Below, one piece after another: positions 46,070-53,266 of a stretch of 64,000 nucleotides of DNA. Position 1 is the first letter of the stretch. Every line of letters starts with the position of its first letter. The notes beneath the pieces are model-generated. The model was not told where the DNA came from. It ran no database searches and worked only from the letters and a program-made list of their open reading frames with translations. The stretch comes from Kribbella rubisoli. GTDB lineage: Bacteria; Actinomycetota; Actinomycetes; Propionibacteriales; Kribbellaceae. Position numbers and translations under genes: made by a program. The DNA is taken from the NCBI RefSeq assembly GCF_004217145.1, contig NZ_SHKR01000011.1, positions 1,860,001-1,924,000 on the forward strand, written 5' to 3'.

Positions 46070-46087
46070 TGTCTCGAATCTGAGACG
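46070..46087. promoter_or_regulatory. IclR-type operator upstream of hutH
   Basis: TGTCTCGAATCTGAGACG is an imperfect 18-bp palindrome. Its reverse complement matches the site at 49575-49592 at 16 of 18 positions. It is between hutH and the divergent GNAT gene, with the IclR gene 1.1 kb away. See the paired finding. Confidence 0.72.
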
Positions 46088-46122
46088 TCCGGCGTGGACC
46101 CGCGAACACATAGAGTCAAGCC

Positions 46123-47019
46123 ATGGTGTTCGAGATCCGGCCGGCGCGGCCGGCGGACGCGGTCGGCGTCGCCCAGGTCTGGGCTGCCGTGATGCCGCAT
46201 CTGGTGAAGTCGGCGCGGGCCATCGAGACCGAACTGAGAGGTGGCCAGAGCCGGGTGATCCTGCTCGCGGTGGACGGTCCGGACGTGGTCGGGTACTCGA
46301 ACCTCTACCTGCCCGAGGCGGGTGTAGCCGGGGCGCGGGTGCGGATCACGGTCCAGGTGCCACCGGCGCAGCGCAAGCGCGGGATCGGCAGTGCGTTGCT
46401 GTCCGCGATCTCCGCGGAGGCTGTCACCGCCGGGGCCGGCCGGTTACTGGTCGCCGTGGCTGACGACGACGATTCCAAGGCGTTCGCGGACAAGCGCGGG
46501 TTCGCGCTGGGGCGGCGGATGAGCCATGCCGCCGCCGAGCTGCGCGAGGCGCGCGAGCCGGTCGCGCCGCCGGCGGGGCTACGTCTGACCACGTACGACG
46601 ACCTCGAGCCGCGGCAGGTGTTCGACGCCGAGGTCCAGGTGCGGGACGACGACCCGAGTGGGTTTTCCGGCGGACCGGCGTACGACGAATGGGTGAAGGT
46701 GTCGTGGAGCAACCCGGACATCCGGCGGGACCTGAGCTTCGCTGTGCTCGACGGCGATCGGGTGCTGTCGTTCGTCACCACGACTGCTGATCCGGACCGC
46801 GGGGTGATCTGGTCGAACCTGACCGGCACGATCCGGTCGGACCGCGGGCGCGGATTGGCGAAGGTGGTGAAGTCACACGCGCTGGCTGCGGCCCGGGACG
46901 CCGGATTCGTGACGGCATCGACCGGGAACGACGCCGGCAATGCGCCGATGCTGGCGGTCAACCAATGGCTCGGCTATCGGACGACGTCCGGCGCGTGGAC
47001 CGCGGAGAAGGCCCTGTGA
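46123..47019 (+). CDS. Tandem GNAT acetyltransferase
   Basis: 298 aa with two GNAT domains. The first (1-150) has VRITVQVPPAQRKRGIGSALLSAI with the acetyl-CoA loop QRKRGIGS. The second (about 165-295) has TGTIRSDRGRGLAKVVKSHALAAARDAGF and NAPMLAVNQWLGY. The layout resembles mycothiol synthase and other two-domain GNATs. No usable SD is seen, so translation may be leaderless. It is divergent from hutH across the IclR-type palindrome and may be in the same regulon. Substrate unknown. Confidence 0.84.
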   Translation: MVFEIRPARPADAVGVAQVWAAVMPHLVKSARAIETELRGGQSRVILLAVDGPDVVGYSNLYLPEAGVAGARVRITVQVPPAQRKRGIGSALLSAISAEAVTAGAGRLLVAVADDDDSKAFADKRGFALGRRMSHAAAELREAREPVAPPAGLRLTTYDDLEPRQVFDAEVQVRDDDPSGFSGGPAYDEWVKVSWSNPDIRRDLSFAVLDGDRVLSFVTTTADPDRGVIWSNLTGTIRSDRGRGLAKVVKSHALAAARDAGFVTASTGNDAGNAPMLAVNQWLGYRTTSGAWTAEKAL

Positions 47020-47207
47020 AGCGACTCGTTACCTCGTTGCTGTTCTTTCTGGTGGTGTCGCTCGCGGTCGGATTGCTGGTCTCGGGCTCGGAGTTCCTGG
47101 ACTGGGGCGTCGCCGGCGGGCTGTTCGCGATCGCGGTCGCGGGCGAGGGGTTCAGGTTCTGGTTGCGACGGAGCCGCGCGAAGAAACGCGAATCGTCAGG
47201 GATCTAA
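47016..47207 (+). CDS. Small two-TM membrane protein
   Basis: 63 aa from GTG 47016, overlapping the TGA of the GNAT gene (GTGA), so it is translationally coupled. A short basic start (VKRLVT) is followed by TM1 (SLLFFLVVSLAVGLLVSG), a FLDWG link, TM2 (VAGGLFAIAVAGEGFRFWL) and a basic Ser tail (RRSRAKKRES). This is an N-in hairpin topology. I do not recognise a family. Confidence 0.68.
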   Translation: MKRLVTSLLFFLVVSLAVGLLVSGSEFLDWGVAGGLFAIAVAGEGFRFWLRRSRAKKRESSGI

Positions 47208-47231
47208 GACCGGCCGGGATACCCTGCCGTT

Positions 47232-47990
47232 GTGAGCGGCAACGTTCCCGCCTCGACCCGCACGCTGCGGGTGCTGACGTTCCTGGCCACCCAGCCCGGT
47301 CCGGTACCGATGGAGCGCATCGCCTCCGCGGTCGGCCTGCCGCGCTCGTCGACGTACCACTTGCTGCGGGCAATGATCGACGAGGGTTTCGTCACCCATC
47401 TGCCGGAGGAGAAGCGGTACGGGCTCGGGGTTGCTGCCTTCGAGATCGGGTCGGCGTACCTGCGGCACGATCCGTTGGAGCGGTTGGCGCGGCCGTTGCT
47501 GGTGCAGTTGGTGCACGAGGTGGGGCAGACGGCGCATCTCGGCGTACTGCATGGTCGGGAGCTCGTCTACCTGCTGAAAGAACAGCCCCCGCGGCCGGTC
47601 ACGCTGGTCACCGACGTCGGGGTGCGTCTGCCGGCGACCCTCACCGCATCCGGGCGTGCCCTCCTCGCCGAGCTTCCGCCGGCCCAGGTGCGTGCACTCT
47701 TCCCCACGCCTGAGTCCTTCGTCCGCCGGACCGACCACGGCCCGCAAACCCTCACCCAACTCCGCCGCCTTCTGGCCGACGAGAAACGCCAGGGCTTCGC
47801 GGTCGAAGACTCTTTCATCACCCCCGGCATGGCGTCAGTCGCCAGCGCCGCCGTAGACCACGCCGGCCACCCAGCCGCCGCCATCAGTGTCACCTTCCGC
47901 ACAGACGCCGTACCACCACCCGACCGCCCCCACCTGGCCCACCGAATCCGCCAGGCCGCCACCGCTCTCACCCGCCGGTTGCACGGGTAG
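47232..47990 (+). CDS. IclR family transcriptional regulator, probable hut regulator
   Basis: 252 aa. The N-terminal winged HTH (about 8-70) contains RTLRVLTFLATQPGPVPMERIASAVGLPRSSTYHLLRAMIDEGFV in parts; the C-terminal effector domain (about 85-250) has LGVLHGRELVYLLKEQPP and GRALLAELPP. It lies between hutH and a second lyase gene, each with a near-identical palindrome in its promoter, so it probably controls histidine catabolism. The 3' third is strongly C-rich. Its TAG abuts the palindromic element 47990-48099. Confidence 0.88.
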   Translation: MSGNVPASTRTLRVLTFLATQPGPVPMERIASAVGLPRSSTYHLLRAMIDEGFVTHLPEEKRYGLGVAAFEIGSAYLRHDPLERLARPLLVQLVHEVGQTAHLGVLHGRELVYLLKEQPPRPVTLVTDVGVRLPATLTASGRALLAELPPAQVRALFPTPESFVRRTDHGPQTLTQLRRLLADEKRQGFAVEDSFITPGMASVASAAVDHAGHPAAAISVTFRTDAVPPPDRPHLAHRIRQAATALTRRLHG

Positions 47991-48099
47991 TCCGCCGCGC
48001 TAACGACAGGAAGTAGTGCCTCAAATCGCCCGGCCGGGGAATGAGCTGAGCCTGGCGATCCCGGCCCGAACCGACCACCTCCTGTCGTTAGCGCGGACC
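47990..48099. repeat. Large palindromic element filling the gap between two stop codons
   Basis: About 110 bp. The left arm contains CGCGCTAACGACAGGAAGT and the right arm, reverse-complemented, CGCGCTAACGACAGGAGGT; two mismatches extend over at least 22 bp. The 60-bp centre has further GC-rich pairing (CCCGGCC/GGCCGGG). It begins at the IclR stop and ends at the lyase stop. No second copy is in the window. Confidence 0.8.
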
Positions 48100-49520
48100 T
48101 AACCGGCCTCGGCGGGGTGTTCCACCTGTCGGTCCCCCCACTGCGTGAGCAGACCGCGGGCTATCTCCAGGTCCTCGCGGAGGGACCGGTCGGCCAAGTC
48201 GTCCGGAAGTGCGGCCAAGGCGTCTGCCAACCACGGACCTACGGCGGCCGGGGCCAGGTCGTCGGGGGTCAGGCCGGCCAGGCGGATCGCGCGTACGGCG
48301 GTGACGAGCTCGCTGGCGAGAACCTCGCGCAGGGCATCGAGCAGCTGGGCAGTCAGTACTGCGGCCTGCGGCGCGAAGCTTGCGTGGAGCTCGGCGCCGC
48401 GGGACAGTGTCGCGGTGCCGAGCGTGGCGGGCTGTGCGGCGGACCGTACGGCGGCGAGCGCATCGTGGGCGACGTACTCGATCATCATCACGCCCGAGCT
48501 GGCCTCCGCGCCGCTGGCGAGGAAGCGGCTGAGGCCGGTGTAGTCCGGGTCGACCAGGTTCGCGACGCGGGTGGTCGAGAGGGTCGCGACGCTGTGCAGG
48601 CTGAGCCGGAGCGAGTCGAGGGCGAGCGCGATCGGCATCGCGTGCCAGTTGCCGTTGTGCAGCACGGTATCGCCGGCGACCAGCGGGTTCTCCGCGGCCG
48701 CATTGATGTCGATCCGCACACTGTTGCCCAAGGCATCGGAATGATCGACGGCGGGCCCGAGAACCTGCGCGAAAGCCCTTAATCCGAAGGGATCCTGGAC
48801 ACGCGCAGGTGGGAGCGGCAGGCCGTCGAGCAATCCGCGCATCCGGCGCGCGACCCGTACCTGCCCCGGCTGCGGACGAGCCTCATGCACGCGTACGTCG
48901 TACACCTCGGCGTTGCCGCGCAGGGCGACATGGGACAGCGCGCCGACCAGCGGTACGACGTTGATCAGCGTGGCGGCCTCGACGTACGCGAGGCAGCAGT
49001 CCGCGAGCGTGAGCGCATTACTGGACAGCAGCGGGAGCGCGCTGGTCCCGTCGATGACATCGCCGAGCGCGAGCCCGAGCTCCGCGAGCGGACCGAGATC
49101 GCCGGTACCGATCGCGCCGCCGCGATGCAGGTCCGGCAGGTCGTCTTCGTTGAGCAGACCCACGATCGCGTCGGCCACCGCCGGGTCGAGCCCGGACCCG
49201 CCCGCGGCCAGCTGGTTGACCCGGATCAGCAGCCCGAGCCGGACGACATCCTTCGGGTACGACGTCGTCCCGGTCGTGCTGTGCGACCCGAGCAGGCGCG
49301 CGCCATGCTCCGGGTCGGACGTGAGCACGTCGCGGTTGGCGCCGACACCGGTCGTCCGCCCGTACACCGGCCGCCGACCCGCGACCTCGGCCACCACCAC
49401 GGCCGACGCCTCCATCCGCTTCCGCGCGACATCGCCCAGCCGAACCGCCGTACGCCGCTGCCCGAGCGCGACCGCTTCCAGCGGGCTCAACCCGGCACCC
49501 GTCAGCTCAACCGGCTCCAT
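48099..49520 (-). CDS. Aromatic amino acid lyase paralogue with altered MIO triad
   Basis: 473 aa, HutH/PAL superfamily. The catalytic Tyr is kept in PVYGRTTGVGANRDV (about 53), and HNGNWHAMPIALALDSLRL corresponds to the usual NGNFHG region. The cofactor motif reads RGGAIGTGDLGPLAE (about 140), so the expected Ala-Ser-Gly is Gly-Thr-Gly. Whether MIO forms is unclear; the substrate is probably not plain histidine, or the protein is non-catalytic. The start may be ATG 49520 or GTG 49526. It is divergent from a SnoaL-like gene across a perfect palindrome shared with hutH. Confidence 0.82.
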   Translation of the reverse strand: MEPVELTGAGLSPLEAVALGQRRTAVRLGDVARKRMEASAVVVAEVAGRRPVYGRTTGVGANRDVLTSDPEHGARLLGSHSTTGTTSYPKDVVRLGLLIRVNQLAAGGSGLDPAVADAIVGLLNEDDLPDLHRGGAIGTGDLGPLAELGLALGDVIDGTSALPLLSSNALTLADCCLAYVEAATLINVVPLVGALSHVALRGNAEVYDVRVHEARPQPGQVRVARRMRGLLDGLPLPPARVQDPFGLRAFAQVLGPAVDHSDALGNSVRIDINAAAENPLVAGDTVLHNGNWHAMPIALALDSLRLSLHSVATLSTTRVANLVDPDYTGLSRFLASGAEASSGVMMIEYVAHDALAAVRSAAQPATLGTATLSRGAELHASFAPQAAVLTAQLLDALREVLASELVTAVRAIRLAGLTPDDLAPAAVGPWLADALAALPDDLADRSLREDLEIARGLLTQWGDRQVEHPAEAG

Positions 49521-49574
49521 CCCCACAGTGTGGAACCGCCCTGCCCGGTCGGGTAAGCGCCGCGCCCACCTAAA

Positions 49575-49592
49575 CGTCTCGGATTCGAGACG
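49575..49592. promoter_or_regulatory. IclR-type operator between the lyase paralogue and SnoaL-like gene
   Basis: CGTCTCGGATTCGAGACG has GTCTCG/CGAGAC perfect arms. It matches the reverse complement of the hutH site (46070-46087) at 16 of 18 positions. It lies in the about 87-bp divergent gap between the two starts. Confidence 0.75.
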
Positions 49593-49607
49593 CGCATTAT
49601 CGGAGGC

Positions 49608-49976
49608 ATGACAGTCGAGGACGAAGTACGCGCAGAAGCGGCCGAGGCGGACGCGGTGCTGATCGGCAACGACGCCGAACTGATCGCGAACTGCTGGACC
49701 GACGACTGGGTAGCCGTCGATGCCAATGGAGTCACGCCCAAGGCCGACATCATCGGCTGGATCGCGTCAGGCCGGCTGCAGCATCACAGCATGACCACCG
49801 TCGGCGGTGAGCGGATCCTCCGGGTCGGCGACACGGTCGTCCTCACCGCCCGGAAGGCGAGTACCGGCACCTGGGACGGAGCGGCGTACGAGATCGAGGA
49901 ATGGATCAGCCAGATCTACGTGCGCACGGACGGGCGCTGGCTGCAGGCGTTCTGCTACAAGGCGACGGCCGCCTGA
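49608..49976 (+). CDS. SnoaL/NTF2-like protein
   Basis: 122 aa with a good SD (CGGAGG, 3-4 nt). The fold is the NTF2-like cone: an initial helix (VEDEVRAEAAEADAVLIGNDAELIANCWTDDWVAVDANG in parts), then beta strands TVVLTARKASTGTWDG and ISQIYVRTDGRWLQAFCYKAT. Such proteins are small isomerases, hydrolases or ligand-binding scaffolds. It shares its promoter region and palindrome with the lyase paralogue, so the two may work on the same compound. Confidence 0.82.
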   Translation: MTVEDEVRAEAAEADAVLIGNDAELIANCWTDDWVAVDANGVTPKADIIGWIASGRLQHHSMTTVGGERILRVGDTVVLTARKASTGTWDGAAYEIEEWISQIYVRTDGRWLQAFCYKATAA

Positions 49977-49983
49977 GCAAAGA

Positions 49984-50018
49984 ACAGCCCGTCGCCCTCG
50001 GTGGGGGCGACGGGCTGT
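49984..50018. terminator. Bidirectional terminator between the SnoaL-like gene and rpmE2
   Basis: A 13-bp perfect stem (ACAGCCCGTCGCC with its complement, 49984-49996 and 50006-50018) and a 9-nt loop lie between convergent genes. On the minus strand it begins about 13 nt after the rpmE2 stop. Confidence 0.85.
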
Positions 50019-50031
50019 GGGAAGACCAGGG

Positions 50032-50277
50032 TTACTTCTGGCCGTAGCGCTTCTTGAACTTCTCCACGCGGCCCTGGGTGTCCATCACGCGCTGCTGGCC
50101 CGTGTAGAACGGGTGACTCGCGGACGAGATCTCGACGTCGACGACCGGGTAGCTGTTCCCGTCGTGCCAGACGACTGTCTCGTTGCTCTCGCGGGTCGAA
50201 CCGGTGAGGAAGCTGAAGTTGCCGGACTTGTCCCGGAAGACGACCCGGCGGTAGTCGGGGTGAATGTCCTTCTTCAT
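50032..50277 (-). CDS. rpmE2: 50S ribosomal protein L31 type B
   Basis: 81 aa. [19 protein letters not shown] is the type B start; the CxxC zinc ligands of type A L31 are absent, so this is the zinc-free form that replaces L31A when zinc is scarce. [28 protein letters not shown] is the conserved C-terminus. Its ATG overlaps the stop of the COG0523-like gene (ATGA). Zur regulation through the box at 51374-51388 is likely. Confidence 0.95.
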   Translation of the reverse strand: MKKDIHPDYRRVVFRDKSGNFSFLTGSTRESNETVVWHDGNSYPVVDVEISSASHPFYTGQQRVMDTQGRVEKFKKRYGQK

Positions 50278-51356
50278 GCGGCAGTACTTCCTTCCAGATA
50301 AGGGGCGAACGGGTCGGTCAGGGGGTGGACCGCTTCATCCGCACGCAGGACACAACCGTCGAGGAGGTCGGTTAATTCCCGCAGCTCCAGACCAGGGCCG
50401 GTGATCGACAGGTACGACGCGCGGTCGCCGTACTCCGGGTGCCACTCGAGGGCGGACCGGGCCTGGTGCTGCTGCCCTACCGCAGGCCAGCGGTCGGCCG
50501 GGAGGTCGGCCAGCCACGGGCCGAGCACACCGATGGAGATGTTCGTCCCGAAGCTGTCCCAGCTGAGCCGGTTGCGATGCTGGGTCGCGATCCACAACGT
50601 CCCGCGGCCGCGAGCGGATCCGGCGACCAGGTCCTCGAGGGCGTCGTACAAGCGCTCCGGATGAAACGGTCGATCGGATTGCCAGACCAGCGTCGGCACC
50701 TCGCCGTCCGCGGGCGCCGCGATCGAACCGGGCTCGACGACGGTCCCAGGAGTATGCAGCCGTACGCCGAGCAGACCGGCCGGTGTGGTCTTGATCAGCA
50801 GCCGTGGATTGATCGCCTGGACCAGCGCAGCAGGATCCTCACCGCTCAGCACCGCCGCATCCGCCGACTCCAGTTGCCGTACGACGACCTCGGCGATGGC
50901 GCGACCGTCCTCGACCGCGGTCGGGATGCCACGGTCCCGGATCAGCTCTTCGCCGGTCAGGTCAGCGACCACGGTGGCGGCATCGACGGTAGTGACGACC
51001 GCGTCGATGCGGAGGTCGTCGGCCGTCGCGAGCTCGGCCGCGATCGCCTGGGTGTCGCCGGCGGCGGGGACGTTCACGATCGCCGCGCCGTACCGCTCGA
51101 TGGCCGCGATGCTGGAGAGCAGTTGGACGAGGGAGCCGCGCATCGCGCAGGAGACGCACGGGTGGTCCATGTTGATCACCTCGCGGTCGATCACGCCGGT
51201 CGCAGTACGGGCGATGCGGACGACGGAGCCTGCACTCAGGCCGCTCACGTCGTACTCCACCAGGACGCCCGTCGGGCCGGCGGCTGCCAGCAGATTCCCC
51301 GCGACGGCGCCGCGGAACCCCTCGTCGAGGCCCGTCAGCAAGGTCACCGGCAGCAT
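50274..51356 (-). CDS. COG0523/CobW-like zinc-homeostasis protein lacking a P-loop
   Basis: 360 aa from ATG 51356 (GGGAG 5 nt upstream). The N-terminus [20 protein letters not shown] aligns with the COG0523 start, but the Walker A GxxGxGKT is missing. The metal-binding segment is [19 protein letters not shown] (CxxC, about 82-85), and the C-terminal CobW_C domain has [16 protein letters not shown] and RGTLWIATQ. It resembles mycobacterial Rv0106, which is Zur-controlled and also lacks the P-loop. It is probably not a GTPase; it may buffer or sense zinc. It is co-transcribed with rpmE2. Confidence 0.84.
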   Translation of the reverse strand: MLPVTLLTGLDEGFRGAVAGNLLAAAGPTGVLVEYDVSGLSAGSVVRIARTATGVIDREVINMDHPCVSCAMRGSLVQLLSSIAAIERYGAAIVNVPAAGDTQAIAAELATADDLRIDAVVTTVDAATVVADLTGEELIRDRGIPTAVEDGRAIAEVVVRQLESADAAVLSGEDPAALVQAINPRLLIKTTPAGLLGVRLHTPGTVVEPGSIAAPADGEVPTLVWQSDRPFHPERLYDALEDLVAGSARGRGTLWIATQHRNRLSWDSFGTNISIGVLGPWLADLPADRWPAVGQQHQARSALEWHPEYGDRASYLSITGPGLELRELTDLLDGCVLRADEAVHPLTDPFAPYLEGSTAA

Positions 51357-51373
51357 CGATTCTCCCATCTTAT

Positions 51374-51388
51374 TGAAAACGATAACCA
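51374..51388. promoter_or_regulatory. Probable Zur box
   Basis: TGAAAACGATAACCA resembles the actinobacterial Zur palindrome (TGAAAACGATTTTCA type), with 11-12 of 15 positions fitting. It lies 18 bp upstream of the COG0523-like start and about 93 bp before rpmG2, in the divergent region. Confidence 0.72.
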
Positions 51389-51480
51389 CTACAAAGTACC
51401 CTGCCGGTCGGAATAGCCGCCACCCGGCCGGCGTTCAAGTCGGTGTGGGTCACCCGCCAGGTGATCCGGGAAAGGACAGC

Positions 51481-51648
51481 ATGGCCAAGCGCAACGACCT
51501 CCGCCCCATCATCAAGCTCCGCAGCACCGCAGGCACCGGCTTCACCTATGTAACGCGGAAGAACCGCCGGAACAATCCCGACCGGCTGATCATCCGCAAG
51601 TACGACCCGAAGACCCGGGCCCACGTCGACTTCCGCGAAGAGCGCTAA
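51481..51648 (+). CDS. rpmG: 50S ribosomal protein L33, zinc-free form
   Basis: 55 aa. [18 protein letters not shown] followed by [24 protein letters not shown] identify L33. The four zinc-binding Cys of the C+ form are absent, as in zinc-starvation paralogues. GAAAGGA lies about 6 nt before the ATG. It is divergent from the COG0523-like/rpmE2 pair and shares the Zur box region, so it should be induced with them. Confidence 0.95.
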   Translation: MAKRNDLRPIIKLRSTAGTGFTYVTRKNRRNNPDRLIIRKYDPKTRAHVDFREER

Positions 51649-51657
51649 ATGGCATGA

Positions 51658-51687
51658 CAAAGCCCCCCGCCGCAGCGGGGGGCTTTG
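51658..51687. terminator. Intrinsic terminator after rpmG
   Basis: A 13-bp perfect stem (CAAAGCCCCCCGC with its complement), loop CGCA, followed by GTGTTT. It lies 9 nt after the L33 stop and 6 nt before the stop of the convergent toroid-fold gene, so it probably serves both. Confidence 0.88.
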
Positions 51688-51693
51688 GTGTTT

Positions 51694-52536
51694 CTACAGG
51701 CGGTTGTAGGCCTTCAGCGTCCGGAGGGCGCCGACGGTCACGACGCCCCGGTACTCCAGGGTGGCCGCGGGGCCGGGCGGTTCCCAGGTGATGGCCCAGC
51801 CGCCGTCGTCCTGCTGGTCGGCGATCAGCCGGTCCAGGTGCGCCTCGAGCTGCTCGTCGGTGAACAGCTGCTTCCAGAAGCTGTCCGGCGTCGGCGCGAG
51901 GTGCAGCGGCGTCACGCCGTACGCCGGATCCGCGGCGTCGGCGCGGAACCACTGAAGTTTGGGCAGCCAGTCCCGGACTCGATCGACGTCGACATCCTCG
52001 GTGTGCTCCAGGAACTCCAACGCCTCGTGCATCCCATGGGCGTCCTCGGGGAACTCCTTCGCCAGCTCCGCCGCGCACCAGGCGCCGGCCTTGTCGCGCC
52101 ACGGGTGCTCGACACCGAGCGTGTACAGCCGGCCGACCAAGCCCGCGGTGGGGTTGATGCCGGGCTGGTAGGTCCACTCGGTGATGTGCTCGGCGCGCGG
52201 GTAGCCCTCCACCGCCGGCCCGCACAGCGGGACCGCACCATCATCGTTGGCGAGCTGAGCCAGCCAATCAGTCGCCCGCCGGACCATCTCGTCGTCCCGA
52301 GTGTCAGCCGCGATCAGTGTGCTGAACGCGACCTCCACGTCAAGCGGCAAGCTGTCCGGACACCGCTTGTCCGGCTCCAGCCCCCACCCGAAGCCCCCGT
52401 CGGCGTTCTGGAACCCGCGCAGCGCGTCGACCACGCCCTGCGGATCAGCGCCCTCGAAAACCGTGGCGAAGAGCCGACGCTCGAGCAGCCGAGCGTCCCG
52501 CCGTACAAAGTCCCGACCTGCCGTGAAGATGTCCAT
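51694..52536 (-). CDS. Alpha/alpha-toroid (squalene cyclase/prenyltransferase-like) protein
   Basis: 280 aa, cytosolic, no signal peptide. QW-type repeats are visible: LRGFQNADGGFGWGLEPD (about 40-57) and DRLIADQQDDGGWAITWEPPG (about 235-255), with AAFSTLIAADT-like helices between. These mark the terpenoid-cyclase toroid fold, but the catalytic DxDD of class II cyclases is not seen and the protein is half the usual length. Its function is unknown; such proteins are common and uncharacterised in actinobacteria. Confidence 0.76.
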   Translation of the reverse strand: MDIFTAGRDFVRRDARLLERRLFATVFEGADPQGVVDALRGFQNADGGFGWGLEPDKRCPDSLPLDVEVAFSTLIAADTRDDEMVRRATDWLAQLANDDGAVPLCGPAVEGYPRAEHITEWTYQPGINPTAGLVGRLYTLGVEHPWRDKAGAWCAAELAKEFPEDAHGMHEALEFLEHTEDVDVDRVRDWLPKLQWFRADAADPAYGVTPLHLAPTPDSFWKQLFTDEQLEAHLDRLIADQQDDGGWAITWEPPGPAATLEYRGVVTVGALRTLKAYNRL

Positions 52537-52588
52537 GCACCTACCCTCCCGCAGATCCCGCCGGAGGTCTTGAACGAAACGGACACGC

Positions 52589-53266
52589 TCAGGGTTCGAA
52601 GCGGTAGCCCATGCCCGGTTCGGTGAGGAGGTGTTTGGGCCGGGCCGGGTCGGTCTCGAGTTTGCGGCGGAGTTGGCCCATGTAGAAGCGGAGGTTGCCG
52701 CTCGCGGTCTCGTAGCCGGGGCCCCAGACCTCGGTGAGGAGCTGGCGTTGGGACATCAGCTTGCCGGGGTTGCGGACCAGGACCTCGAGCAGGTGCCACT
52801 CGGTCGGGGTGAGGCGGATGTCTTCGCCGTTCTCCAGCGTCACGCGCTTCGCGGCCAGGTCTACCACCGCGCCTCCGACCGTCACCACCGGCTGGTCCTG
52901 GGCGATGTTGCTCCGTCGCAGTACCGCGCGCATGCGGGCCAGGAGCTCGTCGATCCCGAAGGGTTTGGTCACGTAGTCGTCCGCTCCGGCATCCAGCGCC
53001 TCGACCTTGTCTGTCTGGTCGGTCCGCCCGGACAGCACCAGGATCGGCGCGTCGGTCCAGCCGCGCAGCCCGCGGATCACGTCCACGCCGTCGAAGTCCG
53101 GCAACCCGAGGTCGAGGATCACCAGCTCGGGCGGATGTTGCGCGGCGACCTTCAACGCCGACGTACCGGTACCGGCCAGATGCACCTCGTACCCGCGCGC
53201 CTTCAGGTTGATCTGCAACGCCCGCACAATCTGCGGCTCGTCATCGACCACCAGAACTCTGGTCAC
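52589..53266 (-). CDS. kdpE: KdpE response regulator, OmpR family
   Basis: 225 aa. The receiver has VLVVDDEPQIVRAL (acidic pair), phosphoacceptor Asp in LVILDLGLPDFDG (about 52) and Lys in YVTKPFGIDEL (about 101). A C-terminal winged helix holds LTPTEWHLLEVLVRNPGKLMSQRQLLTEVWGPGY in parts. KdpE activates the kdp operon on phosphorylation by KdpD. GTG 53266 overlaps the kdpD stop (GTGA). Last gene of the operon. Confidence 0.95.
   Translation of the reverse strand: MTRVLVVDDEPQIVRALQINLKARGYEVHLAGTGTSALKVAAQHPPELVILDLGLPDFDGVDVIRGLRGWTDAPILVLSGRTDQTDKVEALDAGADDYVTKPFGIDELLARMRAVLRRSNIAQDQPVVTVGGAVVDLAAKRVTLENGEDIRLTPTEWHLLEVLVRNPGKLMSQRQLLTEVWGPGYETASGNLRFYMGQLRRKLETDPARPKHLLTEPGMGYRFEP

Noticed and set aside
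51694..52536. Terpene or hopanoid cyclase
   Set aside because: The toroid repeats are present, but the protein is short, lacks a DxDD motif and has no isoprenoid genes around it.
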